Source of the DNA: Plantactinospora endophytica
GTDB taxonomy: Bacteria > Actinomycetota > Actinomycetes > Mycobacteriales > Micromonosporaceae
NCBI RefSeq assembly: GCF_016862915.1
Contig: NZ_BONW01000001.1
Location: 124,001 to 188,000, forward strand
Direction of reading: 5' to 3'
DNA: 64,000 bases
Shown: one piece after another, positions 7,877-15,851 of the stretch
Layout of the letters: each line of letters begins with the position of its first letter
How positions within the stretch are numbered: the stretch's first letter is position 1
Position numbers and translations under genes: made by a program
The notes under the pieces: model-generated
Database searches by the model: none
What the model saw: the letters and a program-made list of their open reading frames with translations, nothing else
What the model was told of the DNA's origin: nothing

Positions 7877-9252
7877 CCCTTCCCGGGCGGGAGTCGACGA
7901 CACCCCGACCGGCCTCCGCCGACCCTCCGCCGCCCGATTCCCCGCCGGTCGACATCGCATTGGATTCCCCGCCGGTCAACACCGCGCCGGTCGACGTCGC
8001 GTCGGATTCCCCGCCGGTCGACACCGCGTCGGCGGACGCCCCGGCCGGTGGGGATCAGGGGATCGGTGGGTGGCGTGGCGGGGCCGGGCCGGAACCGGGC
8101 GGCCACGCGTCGGGCGGGTCGGCACCGGGCGGGGCGGGCGGCCGGAGCGACGGCACGGCGGCCGGGGCGGCGATCGGCTGGCCGTCCGGCGCCGACGCCG
8201 CCGAGCGGAGATCCCGGGCCAGCCAGTCGTTCTGGACGCTGGTGGTCGGGGTACCGGCGATCTTCTCGGTACTCCGGCTCGGAGTGGAGGCCGGTGGCGA
8301 GTTGCAGACCACGCTGCTGCTGGTCGCCAACGTGAACCCGGTGAACCTGGCCGCCGCGCTGGTCACCACCGCCGCCCGGCTGGTCTCGGCCGGGCTGGTC
8401 GCGGTCTTCGCGATCGGCGCCGTGCTGCTGGCCAGCGCCGAGGCCGCGCCGACACACCGGATCGGCCGGCATCCACCGCTCTTCGCCCGTTGGCGGGCCA
8501 TCACCCCGCCCTGGGTGGTGATCGCCAGCTTCGCCGTCGCGCTCGCCACCTGGCCGATCCTCTACCTGCCGCTGCTGCTGCCGGCGTTCACGGCCGCGTT
8601 CCAGCTCGGCCCGGCCCGGCTGGACGAGCGGCGGATTCCCCGACTGCTGCTGCTCGCCGCCCTGCTGGCCGGCTATGCCGTACTGATGTTGCCGACGTTG
8701 AGCGACGCGTGGCAGCAGCGGGAGGCGTTCGCCGTACTCGTGATCGCGGCGCCGCCGCTGCTGGCCCTGCTCGTCCCCGGGCCGGTACCGGTGGCGGTGG
8801 CCCGGCCGCTCGCCATGACCGTCCAGTTGGCGGTGCTGGCGATGCTGTGCTGGGCGGCGCTGCCCGTGATCACCACCCCGGTGCTGCCGCTGACCGTCAC
8901 CACGATCCGGGCCGACGGGGACGGCGGCGGAACCGGCTCGCCGGGCGACCCGGGCACCGGACCGGCGGCGCCGGGTGCCGTGGACGGCGGCGTCGAGCGG
9001 ATCCGGGGACACGTGATCACCACCGACGACGTCAGCATGGTGATCCTCCAGGAGCGCGGCGGCGTCCGGTACGTGCCGACCGGGCAGGTCGAGGAGCAGG
9101 TGCTCTGCCCGACCGAGGAGGAGTTGCCCCGGTACCGGCTGCGGATCCACGGCTTCCACGTCGAGGACTCGCTGCTGGAGGGGATGGGTCGGCGGGTACG
9201 CCCGGTGAACCGGATCGACGCGGAGTGCCGTACGGCCACCACCGTCCCCTGA
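7873..9252 (+). CDS. Multi-pass membrane protein coupled to binding lipoprotein
   Basis: 459 residues from a GTG overlapping the upstream stop (GTGA). The first 115 or so residues are a Pro/Asp-rich, repeat-bearing and probably cytoplasmic tail. About six hydrophobic segments follow, then a C-terminal soluble domain of about 110 residues that starts with a Gly-rich linker and contains VERIRGHVITTDDVSMVILQ; this part is probably extracytoplasmic. I do not recognise the family. Its coupling to the lipoprotein suggests it relays ligand binding across the membrane, in the position GlnX holds in mycobacteria, but the topology differs from GlnX and homology is not claimed. Confidence 0.75.
   Translation: MTLPGRESTTPRPASADPPPPDSPPVDIALDSPPVNTAPVDVASDSPPVDTASADAPAGGDQGIGGWRGGAGPEPGGHASGGSAPGGAGGRSDGTAAGAAIGWPSGADAAERRSRASQSFWTLVVGVPAIFSVLRLGVEAGGELQTTLLLVANVNPVNLAAALVTTAARLVSAGLVAVFAIGAVLLASAEAAPTHRIGRHPPLFARWRAITPPWVVIASFAVALATWPILYLPLLLPAFTAAFQLGPARLDERRIPRLLLLAALLAGYAVLMLPTLSDAWQQREAFAVLVIAAPPLLALLVPGPVPVAVARPLAMTVQLAVLAMLCWAALPVITTPVLPLTVTTIRADGDGGGTGSPGDPGTGPAAPGAVDGGVERIRGHVITTDDVSMVILQERGGVRYVPTGQVEEQVLCPTEEELPRYRLRIHGFHVEDSLLEGMGRRVRPVNRIDAECRTATTVP
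7936..8031 (+). repeat. Degenerate in-frame repeat of PPVDxA units
   Basis: Three near-identical 15-base cores (gattccccgccggtc) start at 7936, 7963 and 8005. They encode DSPPV copies separated by multiples of three bases in the cytoplasmic tail of the membrane protein. Confidence 0.75.
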
Positions 9253-9287
9253 GCCCGTGCCGCACTGTTCCGCACTCCCGGCCGCCG

Positions 9288-10559
9288 TCAGTAGCTCTTC
9301 GGCTGGTTGAGTACCCGCTGCGCGACGAAGTTGAGGATCATCTCGCGGCTGACCGGCGCGATCCGGCCGGCCCGTACCGCGCCGAGCAGGGTGGCGACCC
9401 CGTAGTCGGTGGTCATCCCGTTGCCGCCGTGCACCTGGATGGCGGTGTCCACGGCCAGCGCCGCCGCCTCGGCCGAGGCGTACTTGGCCAGGTTGGCGGC
9501 GACCCCGGCCTCGACGTCGCGGCCGGCGTCGTACAGGGTGGCGGCCTTGGCGATCATCAGTCGGGCGAGTTCGACCTGTACGGCGGCGTGTGCCAGGGGA
9601 TGTGACACGCCCTGGTGCGCGCCGACGGGCCGGCCCCAGACCCGGCGGGTGGCGGTGTAGGTCGAGGCCCGCTCGATGGCGTACCGGCCGGTGCCGGCGC
9701 CCATCGCGGCGACGGTGATCCGTTCCGGGTTGAGCCCGGCGAAGAGCGCCGGCAGCCCGGCGTCGAGCCCGCCCCGGTCACCCGGCTCGGCGGTCCCGCC
9801 GACCAGGGCGTCGGCCGGCAGCCGAACCTCGTCGAGGTAGAGCAGCCACTGGTTCTCCGGAGAGACGATCTCCATCTCCAGCTTCGACCTGGTCAGCCCG
9901 GGGGCGTCGGTCGGGACGAGGAAGAGCGCCGGCCGGAGGCGTTCGGCGGCCGGCCCGCCGGCCCCGCTCGGCGGGCCGGCGTCCGCCGAGCCGTTTGCCG
10001 AGTCGTTCGCCGAGTTGTTTGCCGAGTCGTTCGCCGAGTCGTCGGCGACCCGGGCGACGACCAGGACGTACGGTGCCTCGTCCACGCCGGAGATGAAGCA
10101 CTTCCGGCCGGAGAGCACCCAGTCGGCGCCGTCCCGGCGGGCGGTGGTGCCGAGCCGGTGGAAGTTCGAGCCCGCCTCCGGCTCGGTGATCGCGAAGGCG
10201 ATCTTCAGCGAGCCGTCGGCCAGCCCGGGCAGGAAGGTCTGCCGCTGCGCCTCGGTGCCGTGCCGACCGATCACCGTGCCGGCGATGGCCGGCGAGACCA
10301 CCAGCAGCAGCAGCGGGCAGCCGGCCGCCGCCAGCTCCTCGCAGACGATGGCCAGTTCGGTGATGCCGCCGCCACCGCCGCCGTACTCGGCGGGGATGTT
10401 GACGCCGAGGTAGCCGAGCTGGCCGGCCTCGTCCCACAGCTCGGTGGTGTGCTCGCCGGCCTTCGCCTTGGCGACGAAGTAGTCGTGGCCGTAGCGCCGG
10501 CCGAGGGCCCGGACGGCGTCGCGGAGCTGCCGCTGTTCGGGGGTCGGGTCGAAGTCCAT
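9288..10559 (-). CDS. Acyl-CoA dehydrogenase (first of two)
   Basis: 423 residues from ATG 10559. It has the FAD acyl-CoA dehydrogenase order: N-terminal helical domain, FAITEPEAGSNFH and LSGRKCFISGV in the middle domain, and a C-terminal helical domain with QVHGGNGMTTDYGV. It should oxidise an acyl-CoA to the 2-enoyl-CoA with electrons going to ETF. A non-family insertion near residues 172-200 consists of DSAN-type repeats encoded by five 12-bp units. It is the last gene of the operon, 44 bp after the carboxylase alpha gene. Substrate is unknown; the neighbours suggest a branched-chain or isoprenoid acyl-CoA. Confidence 0.92.
   Translation of the reverse strand: MDFDPTPEQRQLRDAVRALGRRYGHDYFVAKAKAGEHTTELWDEAGQLGYLGVNIPAEYGGGGGGITELAIVCEELAAAGCPLLLLVVSPAIAGTVIGRHGTEAQRQTFLPGLADGSLKIAFAITEPEAGSNFHRLGTTARRDGADWVLSGRKCFISGVDEAPYVLVVARVADDSANDSANNSANDSANGSADAGPPSGAGGPAAERLRPALFLVPTDAPGLTRSKLEMEIVSPENQWLLYLDEVRLPADALVGGTAEPGDRGGLDAGLPALFAGLNPERITVAAMGAGTGRYAIERASTYTATRRVWGRPVGAHQGVSHPLAHAAVQVELARLMIAKAATLYDAGRDVEAGVAANLAKYASAEAAALAVDTAIQVHGGNGMTTDYGVATLLGAVRAGRIAPVSREMILNFVAQRVLNQPKSY
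9985..10044 (-). repeat. Five 12-bp in-frame units in acyl-CoA dehydrogenase
   Basis: On the plus strand the unit reads gccgagtcgttc with point variants, five times in a row. On the coding strand it gives DSAN/NSAN repeats inserted in a surface loop of the middle domain. Confidence 0.9.
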
Positions 10560-10603
10560 ACGAGGTGCCTTCCGACGGGTGGACGTGGGCTGGGCCGGCC
10601 GGT

Positions 10604-12772
10604 TCACGCCGAATCCGGGGCTCCGGAGGGCTCGGCGGCTTCGGACGGCTGCGCGGCTTCGGGCGGCTGTGGGGTTTCGGGGGGCTGCGGGGTGACGACG
10701 GCGAGTACCGCGCCGGTCTCCACCTGGGCGCCGGCGGCGATCGGCAGCTCCGACACGACGCCGTCGGTGGGGCTGGTGACCGGATGTTCGAGCTTCATCG
10801 CCTCCAGGACGAGCAGCGGCGCTCCGGCGGCGACCCGCTGGCCGGCGGTCACGAGTACCCGGCTGACCGTGCCGGGCATCGGTGCCAGCAGCGAGCCTGC
10901 GGCCAGCTCGGGTGCCGGCTCGGCGTACCGGGGCAGCTCGGTCAGCGTGACCGCGCCGTCCGGACCGTCCACGAAGGAGACCGGCCCGACCCGGTGTACG
11001 GCGAAGGCGACCCGTACCGCGTCGACCGCCAGCACGGTGCGGGACGGATCGCAGGCGAGCAACGCCACCTCGGGCAGGGCCACCTCCGGCGCCCCGCTCG
11101 GCTGGGCGGATTCGGGCGGGTTGGCGGATCCGGCGGGCTTGGCGGGTTCGCTCGGCTCGGCGGGTCCGCTCGGCTTGGCGGATTCGGGTGGTGGGGTGTC
11201 GAGTGGGCGGACCGTCCAGGTGACCAGGTTGCCGGAGCGGTCGAGGCGGTAGTCGACCTCGACCGGGCCGGTCGGGCCGGCGTACCCGATGGTCTGTGGG
11301 CCGCTCGGCACGTTGCGCCAGCCGGACGGCAGCGTGCCGAGCACCGGGGCGGCAGCCCGGGCTGCGGCGGCCCCGGCCAGCGCGGCGGCCAGGCAGGCCG
11401 GCCCGATCCGGTCCGGGGGCAGCAGCGGGGCGAAGACCTCCGGATGCCGGCCCAGGAAACCGGTGTCGATCTCGCCGGCCCGGAACTCCGGCGAGCGCAG
11501 CACCCGGACCAGCAGGTCCCGGTTGGTCGGTACGCCGTGCAGCTCGGCCCGGCGCAGCGCGCTGGCCAGGGCCCGGGCCGCCTCGTCCCGGGTCGGGGCC
11601 CAGGCGACCAGCTTGGCGACCATCGAGTCGTAGTGCACGCCGACCACCGAGCCGTCCCGGACCCCGGAGTCGAGCCGCAGCCCGGAGTCGTGCCGAGGGT
11701 CGGTGCCGAACTCGACCGTCACCCTGGGTACCGCGAACCGGTGCAGCGTGCCGGTGGCCGGCAGCCAGTCGGCGGCCGGGTCCTCGGTGCAGAGGCGTAC
11801 CTCGATGGCGTGTCCGGTGGTCGGCGGAGCGGTGGTCGGCAGCGCGCCGCCCTCGGCGACCAGCAGTTGCAGTCGGACCAGGTCGGTGCCGGTGACACAC
11901 TCGGTGACCGCGTGCTCGACCTGGAGCCGGGTGTTCATCTCCAGGAAGTGGAACTCGCCGGCCGGGGTGAGCAGGAACTCGACCGTACCGACGCCCAGGT
12001 AGTCGACGGCCCGGGCGGCGGCCACCGCAGCACTCTCCAGCCCGGTCCGCAGTTCCGGGGTGACCGCGACCGAGGGCGTCTCCTCGACGATCTTCTGGTG
12101 CCGGCGCTGGATCGAGCACTCGCGCTCGCCGAGGGAGAGCACGGTGCCGTACGCGTCGGCGACGATCTGCACCTCGACGTGCCGGGCCCGCTCGACGTAC
12201 GGCTCGACGAAGACCGTGCCGTCGCCGAACGCGGCTGCCGCCTCCCGCCGGGCCGACTCGATCGCCCCGGGTAGCTCATCGGGGTCGCGGACGATCCGCA
12301 TCCCGCGCCCGCCGCCGCCGGCCGCCGCCTTGACCAGTACCGGAAACGCCCCGACCTGACCGGCGGTGGTGTACGTCGGCAGCATCGGCACGCCCGCGTC
12401 GGCCAGCAGCGCCTTCGCCTCGGTCTTGTCGCCCATCGCCGCGATCGCCTTGGCGGGCGGGCCGACCCAGGTCAGCCCGGCCTCCCCGACCGCGCTGGCG
12501 AAGCCGGCGTGCTCGGCGAGGAAGCCGTACCCGGGATGCACCGCGTCGGCACCGGTCCGCAGGGCCGCCGCGACCAGCAGGTCGACCCGGAGGTACGTGT
12601 CGACCGGCGCGGCACCCGGCAGCCGCACCGCGACGTCGGCCTCGGCGACGTACGGGGCGTCGGCGTCCGGGGCGGAGTGCACGGCGACCGTCTCGATGCC
12701 GAGGGACCGGCAGGTGGCGAAGATCCGTCGGGCGATCTCGCCCCGGTTGGCCACCAGCAGTCTGCGGATCAT
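10604..12772 (-). CDS. Acyl-CoA carboxylase alpha subunit (biotin carboxylase-BCCP)
   Basis: 722 residues from ATG 12772. Biotin carboxylase domain (1-450): LLVANRGEIARRI, ATP-grasp glycine loop KAAAGGGGRGMR, catalytic region FLEMNTRLQVEHAVTE. A linker with 18-bp repeats follows (about 527-556). The biotinyl domain has EAMKLEH, Lys near 659, a variant of EAMKM. A Pro/Glu-rich tail, also repeat-encoded, ends the protein. This is the size and order of MccA/AtuF-type subunits. It would carboxylate biotin with ATP and bicarbonate and pass CO2 to the beta subunit encoded upstream in the operon. The true acyl substrate (methylcrotonyl, geranyl or other) is not settled by sequence. Confidence 0.93.
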   Translation of the reverse strand: MIRRLLVANRGEIARRIFATCRSLGIETVAVHSAPDADAPYVAEADVAVRLPGAAPVDTYLRVDLLVAAALRTGADAVHPGYGFLAEHAGFASAVGEAGLTWVGPPAKAIAAMGDKTEAKALLADAGVPMLPTYTTAGQVGAFPVLVKAAAGGGGRGMRIVRDPDELPGAIESARREAAAAFGDGTVFVEPYVERARHVEVQIVADAYGTVLSLGERECSIQRRHQKIVEETPSVAVTPELRTGLESAAVAAARAVDYLGVGTVEFLLTPAGEFHFLEMNTRLQVEHAVTECVTGTDLVRLQLLVAEGGALPTTAPPTTGHAIEVRLCTEDPAADWLPATGTLHRFAVPRVTVEFGTDPRHDSGLRLDSGVRDGSVVGVHYDSMVAKLVAWAPTRDEAARALASALRRAELHGVPTNRDLLVRVLRSPEFRAGEIDTGFLGRHPEVFAPLLPPDRIGPACLAAALAGAAAARAAAPVLGTLPSGWRNVPSGPQTIGYAGPTGPVEVDYRLDRSGNLVTWTVRPLDTPPPESAKPSGPAEPSEPAKPAGSANPPESAQPSGAPEVALPEVALLACDPSRTVLAVDAVRVAFAVHRVGPVSFVDGPDGAVTLTELPRYAEPAPELAAGSLLAPMPGTVSRVLVTAGQRVAAGAPLLVLEAMKLEHPVTSPTDGVVSELPIAAGAQVETGAVLAVVTPQPPETPQPPEAAQPSEAAEPSGAPDSA
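10629..10692 (-). repeat. 18-bp repeat, about 3.5 units, at carboxylase C-terminus
   Basis: Units start at 10629, 10647, 10665 and 10683 on the plus strand, each beginning ggct. They encode PQPPE/AQPSE-type repeats after the biotinyl domain. Confidence 0.8.
11105..11194 (-). repeat. Five 18-bp in-frame units in carboxylase linker
   Basis: Five exact-length 18-bp units, each beginning ggcgg on the plus strand, encode the Pro/Ala/Ser linker between biotin carboxylase and biotinyl domains. The period is exact although unit sequences have drifted. Confidence 0.85.
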
Positions 12773-12824
12773 CCGCCGTTCCTCCTTCGGGTGGTGTGTC
12801 TGGAGTTGTCCGTTCGCGGGGGCC

Positions 12825-12917
12825 GGGATCGCTCGTTCGGGCCGGGATCGCTGGGTCGGGCCGGAATCGCTCGTTCGGGCTGGATGGTTTGTTCGGGCTG
12901 GGAGGGTTTGTTCGGCC
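12825..12917. repeat. Intergenic tandem repeat, five 18-19 bp units
   Basis: In the 171-bp gap between the two carboxylase genes, five units of the form gggatcgctcgttcgggcc (19, 19, 19, 18, 18 bp) follow one another. They would be transcribed within the operon mRNA. No ORF crosses them convincingly. They may set spacing or RNA structure between beta and alpha genes, or be neutral. Confidence 0.8.
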
Positions 12918-12943
12918 GGGCGGGTCAGCCGGGCCGGGGTGGT

Positions 12944-14545
12944 TCAGAGCCGGAAGACGCCGAAGGTGTCGGCACCCCGGACGGGTCCACTGTGGATGGC
13001 GGAGAGACAGAGCCCGAGCACCGTACGGGTGTCCCGGGGGTCGACAATGCCGTCGTCGTAGAGCCGTCCGGAGAGGTGCAGCGCGGCCGACTCCGCCTCG
13101 ATCTGCCGCTCCACCATGAGTCGCATGGCGGCGTCGGAGTCCTCGTCGTAGGGGCGGCCCCTGGCCTGGGCCGCCTGCCGGGCGACGATCGAGAGCACCC
13201 CGGCGAGCTGTGCCGGGCCCATCACCGCCGACTTCGCGTTCGGCCAGGTGAACAGGAACCTCGGCTCGTACGCCCGCCCGCACATGCCGTAGTTGCCCGC
13301 CCCGTACGACGCGCCGAGGTTGACCGTCAGGTGCGGAACGGTCGAGTTCGACACCGCGTTGATCATCAGTGCGCCGTGCTTGATGATGCCGCGCTGTTCG
13401 TACTCGGTGCCGACCATGTAGCCGGTGGTGTTCTGGAGGAACAGCAGTGGGGTGTCGGCGGCGTTGGCGAGCTGGATGAACTGGGCCGCCTTCTGCGCCT
13501 CCTCGGAGAACAGCACCCCCTGGACGTTCGCCAGCACACCGATCGGATAGCCGTGCAACTCGCCCCATCCGGTGGCCAGGGCGCGGCCGTACGCCGGCTT
13601 GAACTCGTCGAACTGCGAACCGTCCAGGATCCGGGCCAGTACCTCGCGCGGGTCGAACGGCACCCGCAGGTCGCCGCTGGGGATGCCGAGCAACTCCTCG
13701 GGGTCGTACTTCGGCGGCTCGGGGACGGTGGATCGGGGCGGCGGGCCGTGCTTGCGCCAGGCGAGCCGGCGTACGCACTGCCGGGCCAGGCGCAGTCCGT
13801 CCCGCTCGTCGGCGGCGACGAAGTCGGCCAGTCCGGAGGTGCCGGCGTGCATGGCCGCGCCGCCCAGTGACTCGTCGTCGGCCTCTTCGCCGGTGGCCAT
13901 CTTGACCAGTGGCGGCCCGGCCAGGAAGACCTTCGCCCGGTCGCGCACCATGATGGTGTAGTCGGACATCCCCGGCACGTACGCCCCGCCGGCCGTCGCG
14001 GTGCCGAACACCACCGAGACGGTCGGGATCCGGGCCGCCGAGAGTCGGGTCAGGTCCCGGAAGACCCGCCCACCCGGGATGAAGATCTCCGCCTGGCTGG
14101 GCAGGTCGGCGCCGCCCGACTCGACCAGGTTGATCATCGGCAGCCGGTTCGCCAGCGCGATCTCGCCGGCCCGCTGGGTCTTGCGCAGGGTGTACGGGTT
14201 GACCGCGCCGCCGCGTACCGTCGGGTCGTTGGCGACGATCATGCACTCGACGCCCTCGACCACCCCGATCCCGGTGACCACGCTGGCGCCGGTCGGGAAG
14301 TCGGTGCCCCAGCCGGCGACCGGGGCGAGTTCCAGGAACGGGGCGTCCCGGTCGAGCAGCAGCTCGATCCGTTCCCGGGCCAGCAGTTTGCCCCGGGCGT
14401 GGTGCCGGGTCACGTACTTCTCTCCGCCGCCGGCCCGGGCGGCGTCCAGCGCGGCCTCCAGCTCCGCCAGCCGGTCCAGCATCGCCGCCCGGTTCTCCAG
14501 GTACGTCGGAGCCGCCGGATCGACGGCCGTCCGCAACACGCTCAC
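12944..14545 (-). CDS. Acyl-CoA carboxylase beta subunit (carboxyltransferase)
   Basis: 533 residues from GTG 14545, with an AGGAGG-type site just upstream. Crotonase-fold carboxyltransferase of the MccB/AtuC kind: RHHARGKLLARERIELLLD, LVESGGADLPSQ, GTATAGGAYVPGMSD and GASYGAGNYGMCGRAY, with LQNTTGYMVG in the C-terminal half. It transfers CO2 from carboxybiotin to an acyl-CoA. Together with the alpha subunit encoded next it forms a two-subunit carboxylase. The family covers methylcrotonyl-CoA and geranyl-CoA enzymes; the AtuA-family neighbour makes a terpenoid or leucine-type route plausible, but no hydratase or lyase gene is in the window. Confidence 0.93.
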   Translation of the reverse strand: MSVLRTAVDPAAPTYLENRAAMLDRLAELEAALDAARAGGGEKYVTRHHARGKLLARERIELLLDRDAPFLELAPVAGWGTDFPTGASVVTGIGVVEGVECMIVANDPTVRGGAVNPYTLRKTQRAGEIALANRLPMINLVESGGADLPSQAEIFIPGGRVFRDLTRLSAARIPTVSVVFGTATAGGAYVPGMSDYTIMVRDRAKVFLAGPPLVKMATGEEADDESLGGAAMHAGTSGLADFVAADERDGLRLARQCVRRLAWRKHGPPPRSTVPEPPKYDPEELLGIPSGDLRVPFDPREVLARILDGSQFDEFKPAYGRALATGWGELHGYPIGVLANVQGVLFSEEAQKAAQFIQLANAADTPLLFLQNTTGYMVGTEYEQRGIIKHGALMINAVSNSTVPHLTVNLGASYGAGNYGMCGRAYEPRFLFTWPNAKSAVMGPAQLAGVLSIVARQAAQARGRPYDEDSDAAMRLMVERQIEAESAALHLSGRLYDDGIVDPRDTRTVLGLCLSAIHSGPVRGADTFGVFRL

Positions 14546-14630
14546 GACCAGCTCCTCCTGTCCACGGTGGACCTCCTGTCCCGGTCCCCGATGGGCGACA
14601 CCATCGGGTGATCGGTAACCCCGGCCACGG

Positions 14631-15851
14631 TCAGATCCCCAGGCTTCCCGCGACGATCTCGTTCATGATCTCCGTGGTGCCGCCGCCGATGCCCAGGATC
14701 CGGGCGTCCCGGTAGTGCCGTTCGACCTCGGAGTCCCGCAGGTAGCCGTACCCGCCGTGCAGTTGGACGGCCTGGTCGACCACCCAGTCACAGGCGGCAA
14801 CTGCGGCGTTCTTGGCCATCGCGACCTCCGCCGGCACCTTCTCGCCGGCCGCCACCCGGTCGGCGACCTCCCGGACGTACGCACCGGCCGCCGCCGTCCG
14901 GGTGGCCATCTCGGCGAGCCGGTGCCGGACGACCTGCCGCCGCGCGAGCGGACTGCCGAAGGTGTGCCGGTCCCGGCACCAGGCCAGGGTCAGGTCGAGG
15001 CAGCGCCGGGCGGTCGCGTACGCCTGGGTGGCCAGGGAGAGCCGTTCGGTGCCGAACTGCCGCATGAGGGCGCCGAAGCCGGAGTTCTCGGCGCCGACCA
15101 GGTTCCGCACCGGCACCCGAACGTCGGTGAAGGACAGTGCGGCGGTGTCCGAGCAGTGCCAGCCGAGCTTGTCCAGCCGGCGGTCGACGGTGCAGCCCGG
15201 CGTGTCCTTGTCGACCACCAGCAGTGAGATGCCGGCCGCACCGGGTGGCCCGGTCCGGACGGCGGTGGTGACGAAGTCGGCCCGTACCCCGCTGGTGATA
15301 AAGGTCTTGGCACCGTTGACGAGGTAGTGGTCGCCGTCCCGGCGGGCGGTGGTACGCAGCGCCGCGACGTCCGAGCCGCCGTCCGGCTCGGTGACGGCGA
15401 GCGCCCCGATCCGGTCCCCAGCCAGGGCCGGCCGAACGTACCGGTCGACCAACTCGGCGGAGTCGCCGGTCACCCGTCGGCCGGCGGCGGCGGTTGTCGG
15501 TCTGTCGGCGGAGTCGGCGGTTGTCGGTTGGTCGGCGTGCTGCCAGGCTTCGACGATGTGCGGCACCGCGATGCCGTGCGTGAAGAGTGCGGCGACCAGC
15601 CCGGACGAACCGCCGGCCAGGATCAGCTCCTCGGTCACCGCGAGACTGTCCCGCAGGTCGCCGCCGCTGCCGCCGACCGCCTCCGGGAAGCCGACCCCGA
15701 GCAGGCCCAGCTCTGCGGCGGTGGCGTGCAGCGCCCGGGGCACCTCACCGGCCCGCTCCCAGCCGTCCAGGTGCGGCAGCACCTCGCGTACGACGAACCG
15801 CCGGGTCAGCTCGCGGAGCTGCCGCCGTTCGAGACTCTCCGGCGCGGTCAT
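14631..15851 (-). CDS. Acyl-CoA dehydrogenase (second of two)
   Basis: 406 residues from ATG 15851, overlapping the AtuA-family stop by ATGA. Typical motifs: LAVTEPDGGSDVAALRTTA, LVNGAKTFITSG, TFGSPLARRQVV and QLHGGYGYLRDSEVERHYRDARI, with the C-terminal GGTTEIM seen in isovaleryl/citronellyl-type dehydrogenases. An Ala/Thr/Asp-rich insertion (about 104-125) carries a partial 27-bp duplication (copies of ggcggttgtcggt at 15489 and 15516). It probably performs the alpha-beta dehydrogenation preceding carboxylation. The substrate is inferred from context only. Confidence 0.92.
   Translation of the reverse strand: MTAPESLERRQLRELTRRFVVREVLPHLDGWERAGEVPRALHATAAELGLLGVGFPEAVGGSGGDLRDSLAVTEELILAGGSSGLVAALFTHGIAVPHIVEAWQHADQPTTADSADRPTTAAAGRRVTGDSAELVDRYVRPALAGDRIGALAVTEPDGGSDVAALRTTARRDGDHYLVNGAKTFITSGVRADFVTTAVRTGPPGAAGISLLVVDKDTPGCTVDRRLDKLGWHCSDTAALSFTDVRVPVRNLVGAENSGFGALMRQFGTERLSLATQAYATARRCLDLTLAWCRDRHTFGSPLARRQVVRHRLAEMATRTAAAGAYVREVADRVAAGEKVPAEVAMAKNAAVAACDWVVDQAVQLHGGYGYLRDSEVERHYRDARILGIGGGTTEIMNEIVAGSLGI

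Noticed and set aside
474-9252. A biosynthetic gene cluster on the plus strand
   Set aside because: No PKS, NRPS, terpene synthase, RiPP or tailoring enzyme genes were seen; the genes are regulatory and membrane proteins.
9288-12119. 943-residue minus-strand frame covering the dehydrogenase and part of the carboxylase
   Set aside because: The upstream part is an alternate frame of the biotin carboxylase gene; the dehydrogenase begins at ATG 10559.
12825-12917. Possible CRISPR array
   Set aside because: Units are 18-19 bp, directly adjacent, with no spacers. The other arrays in the window are also spacer-free and coding. No cas gene was seen.
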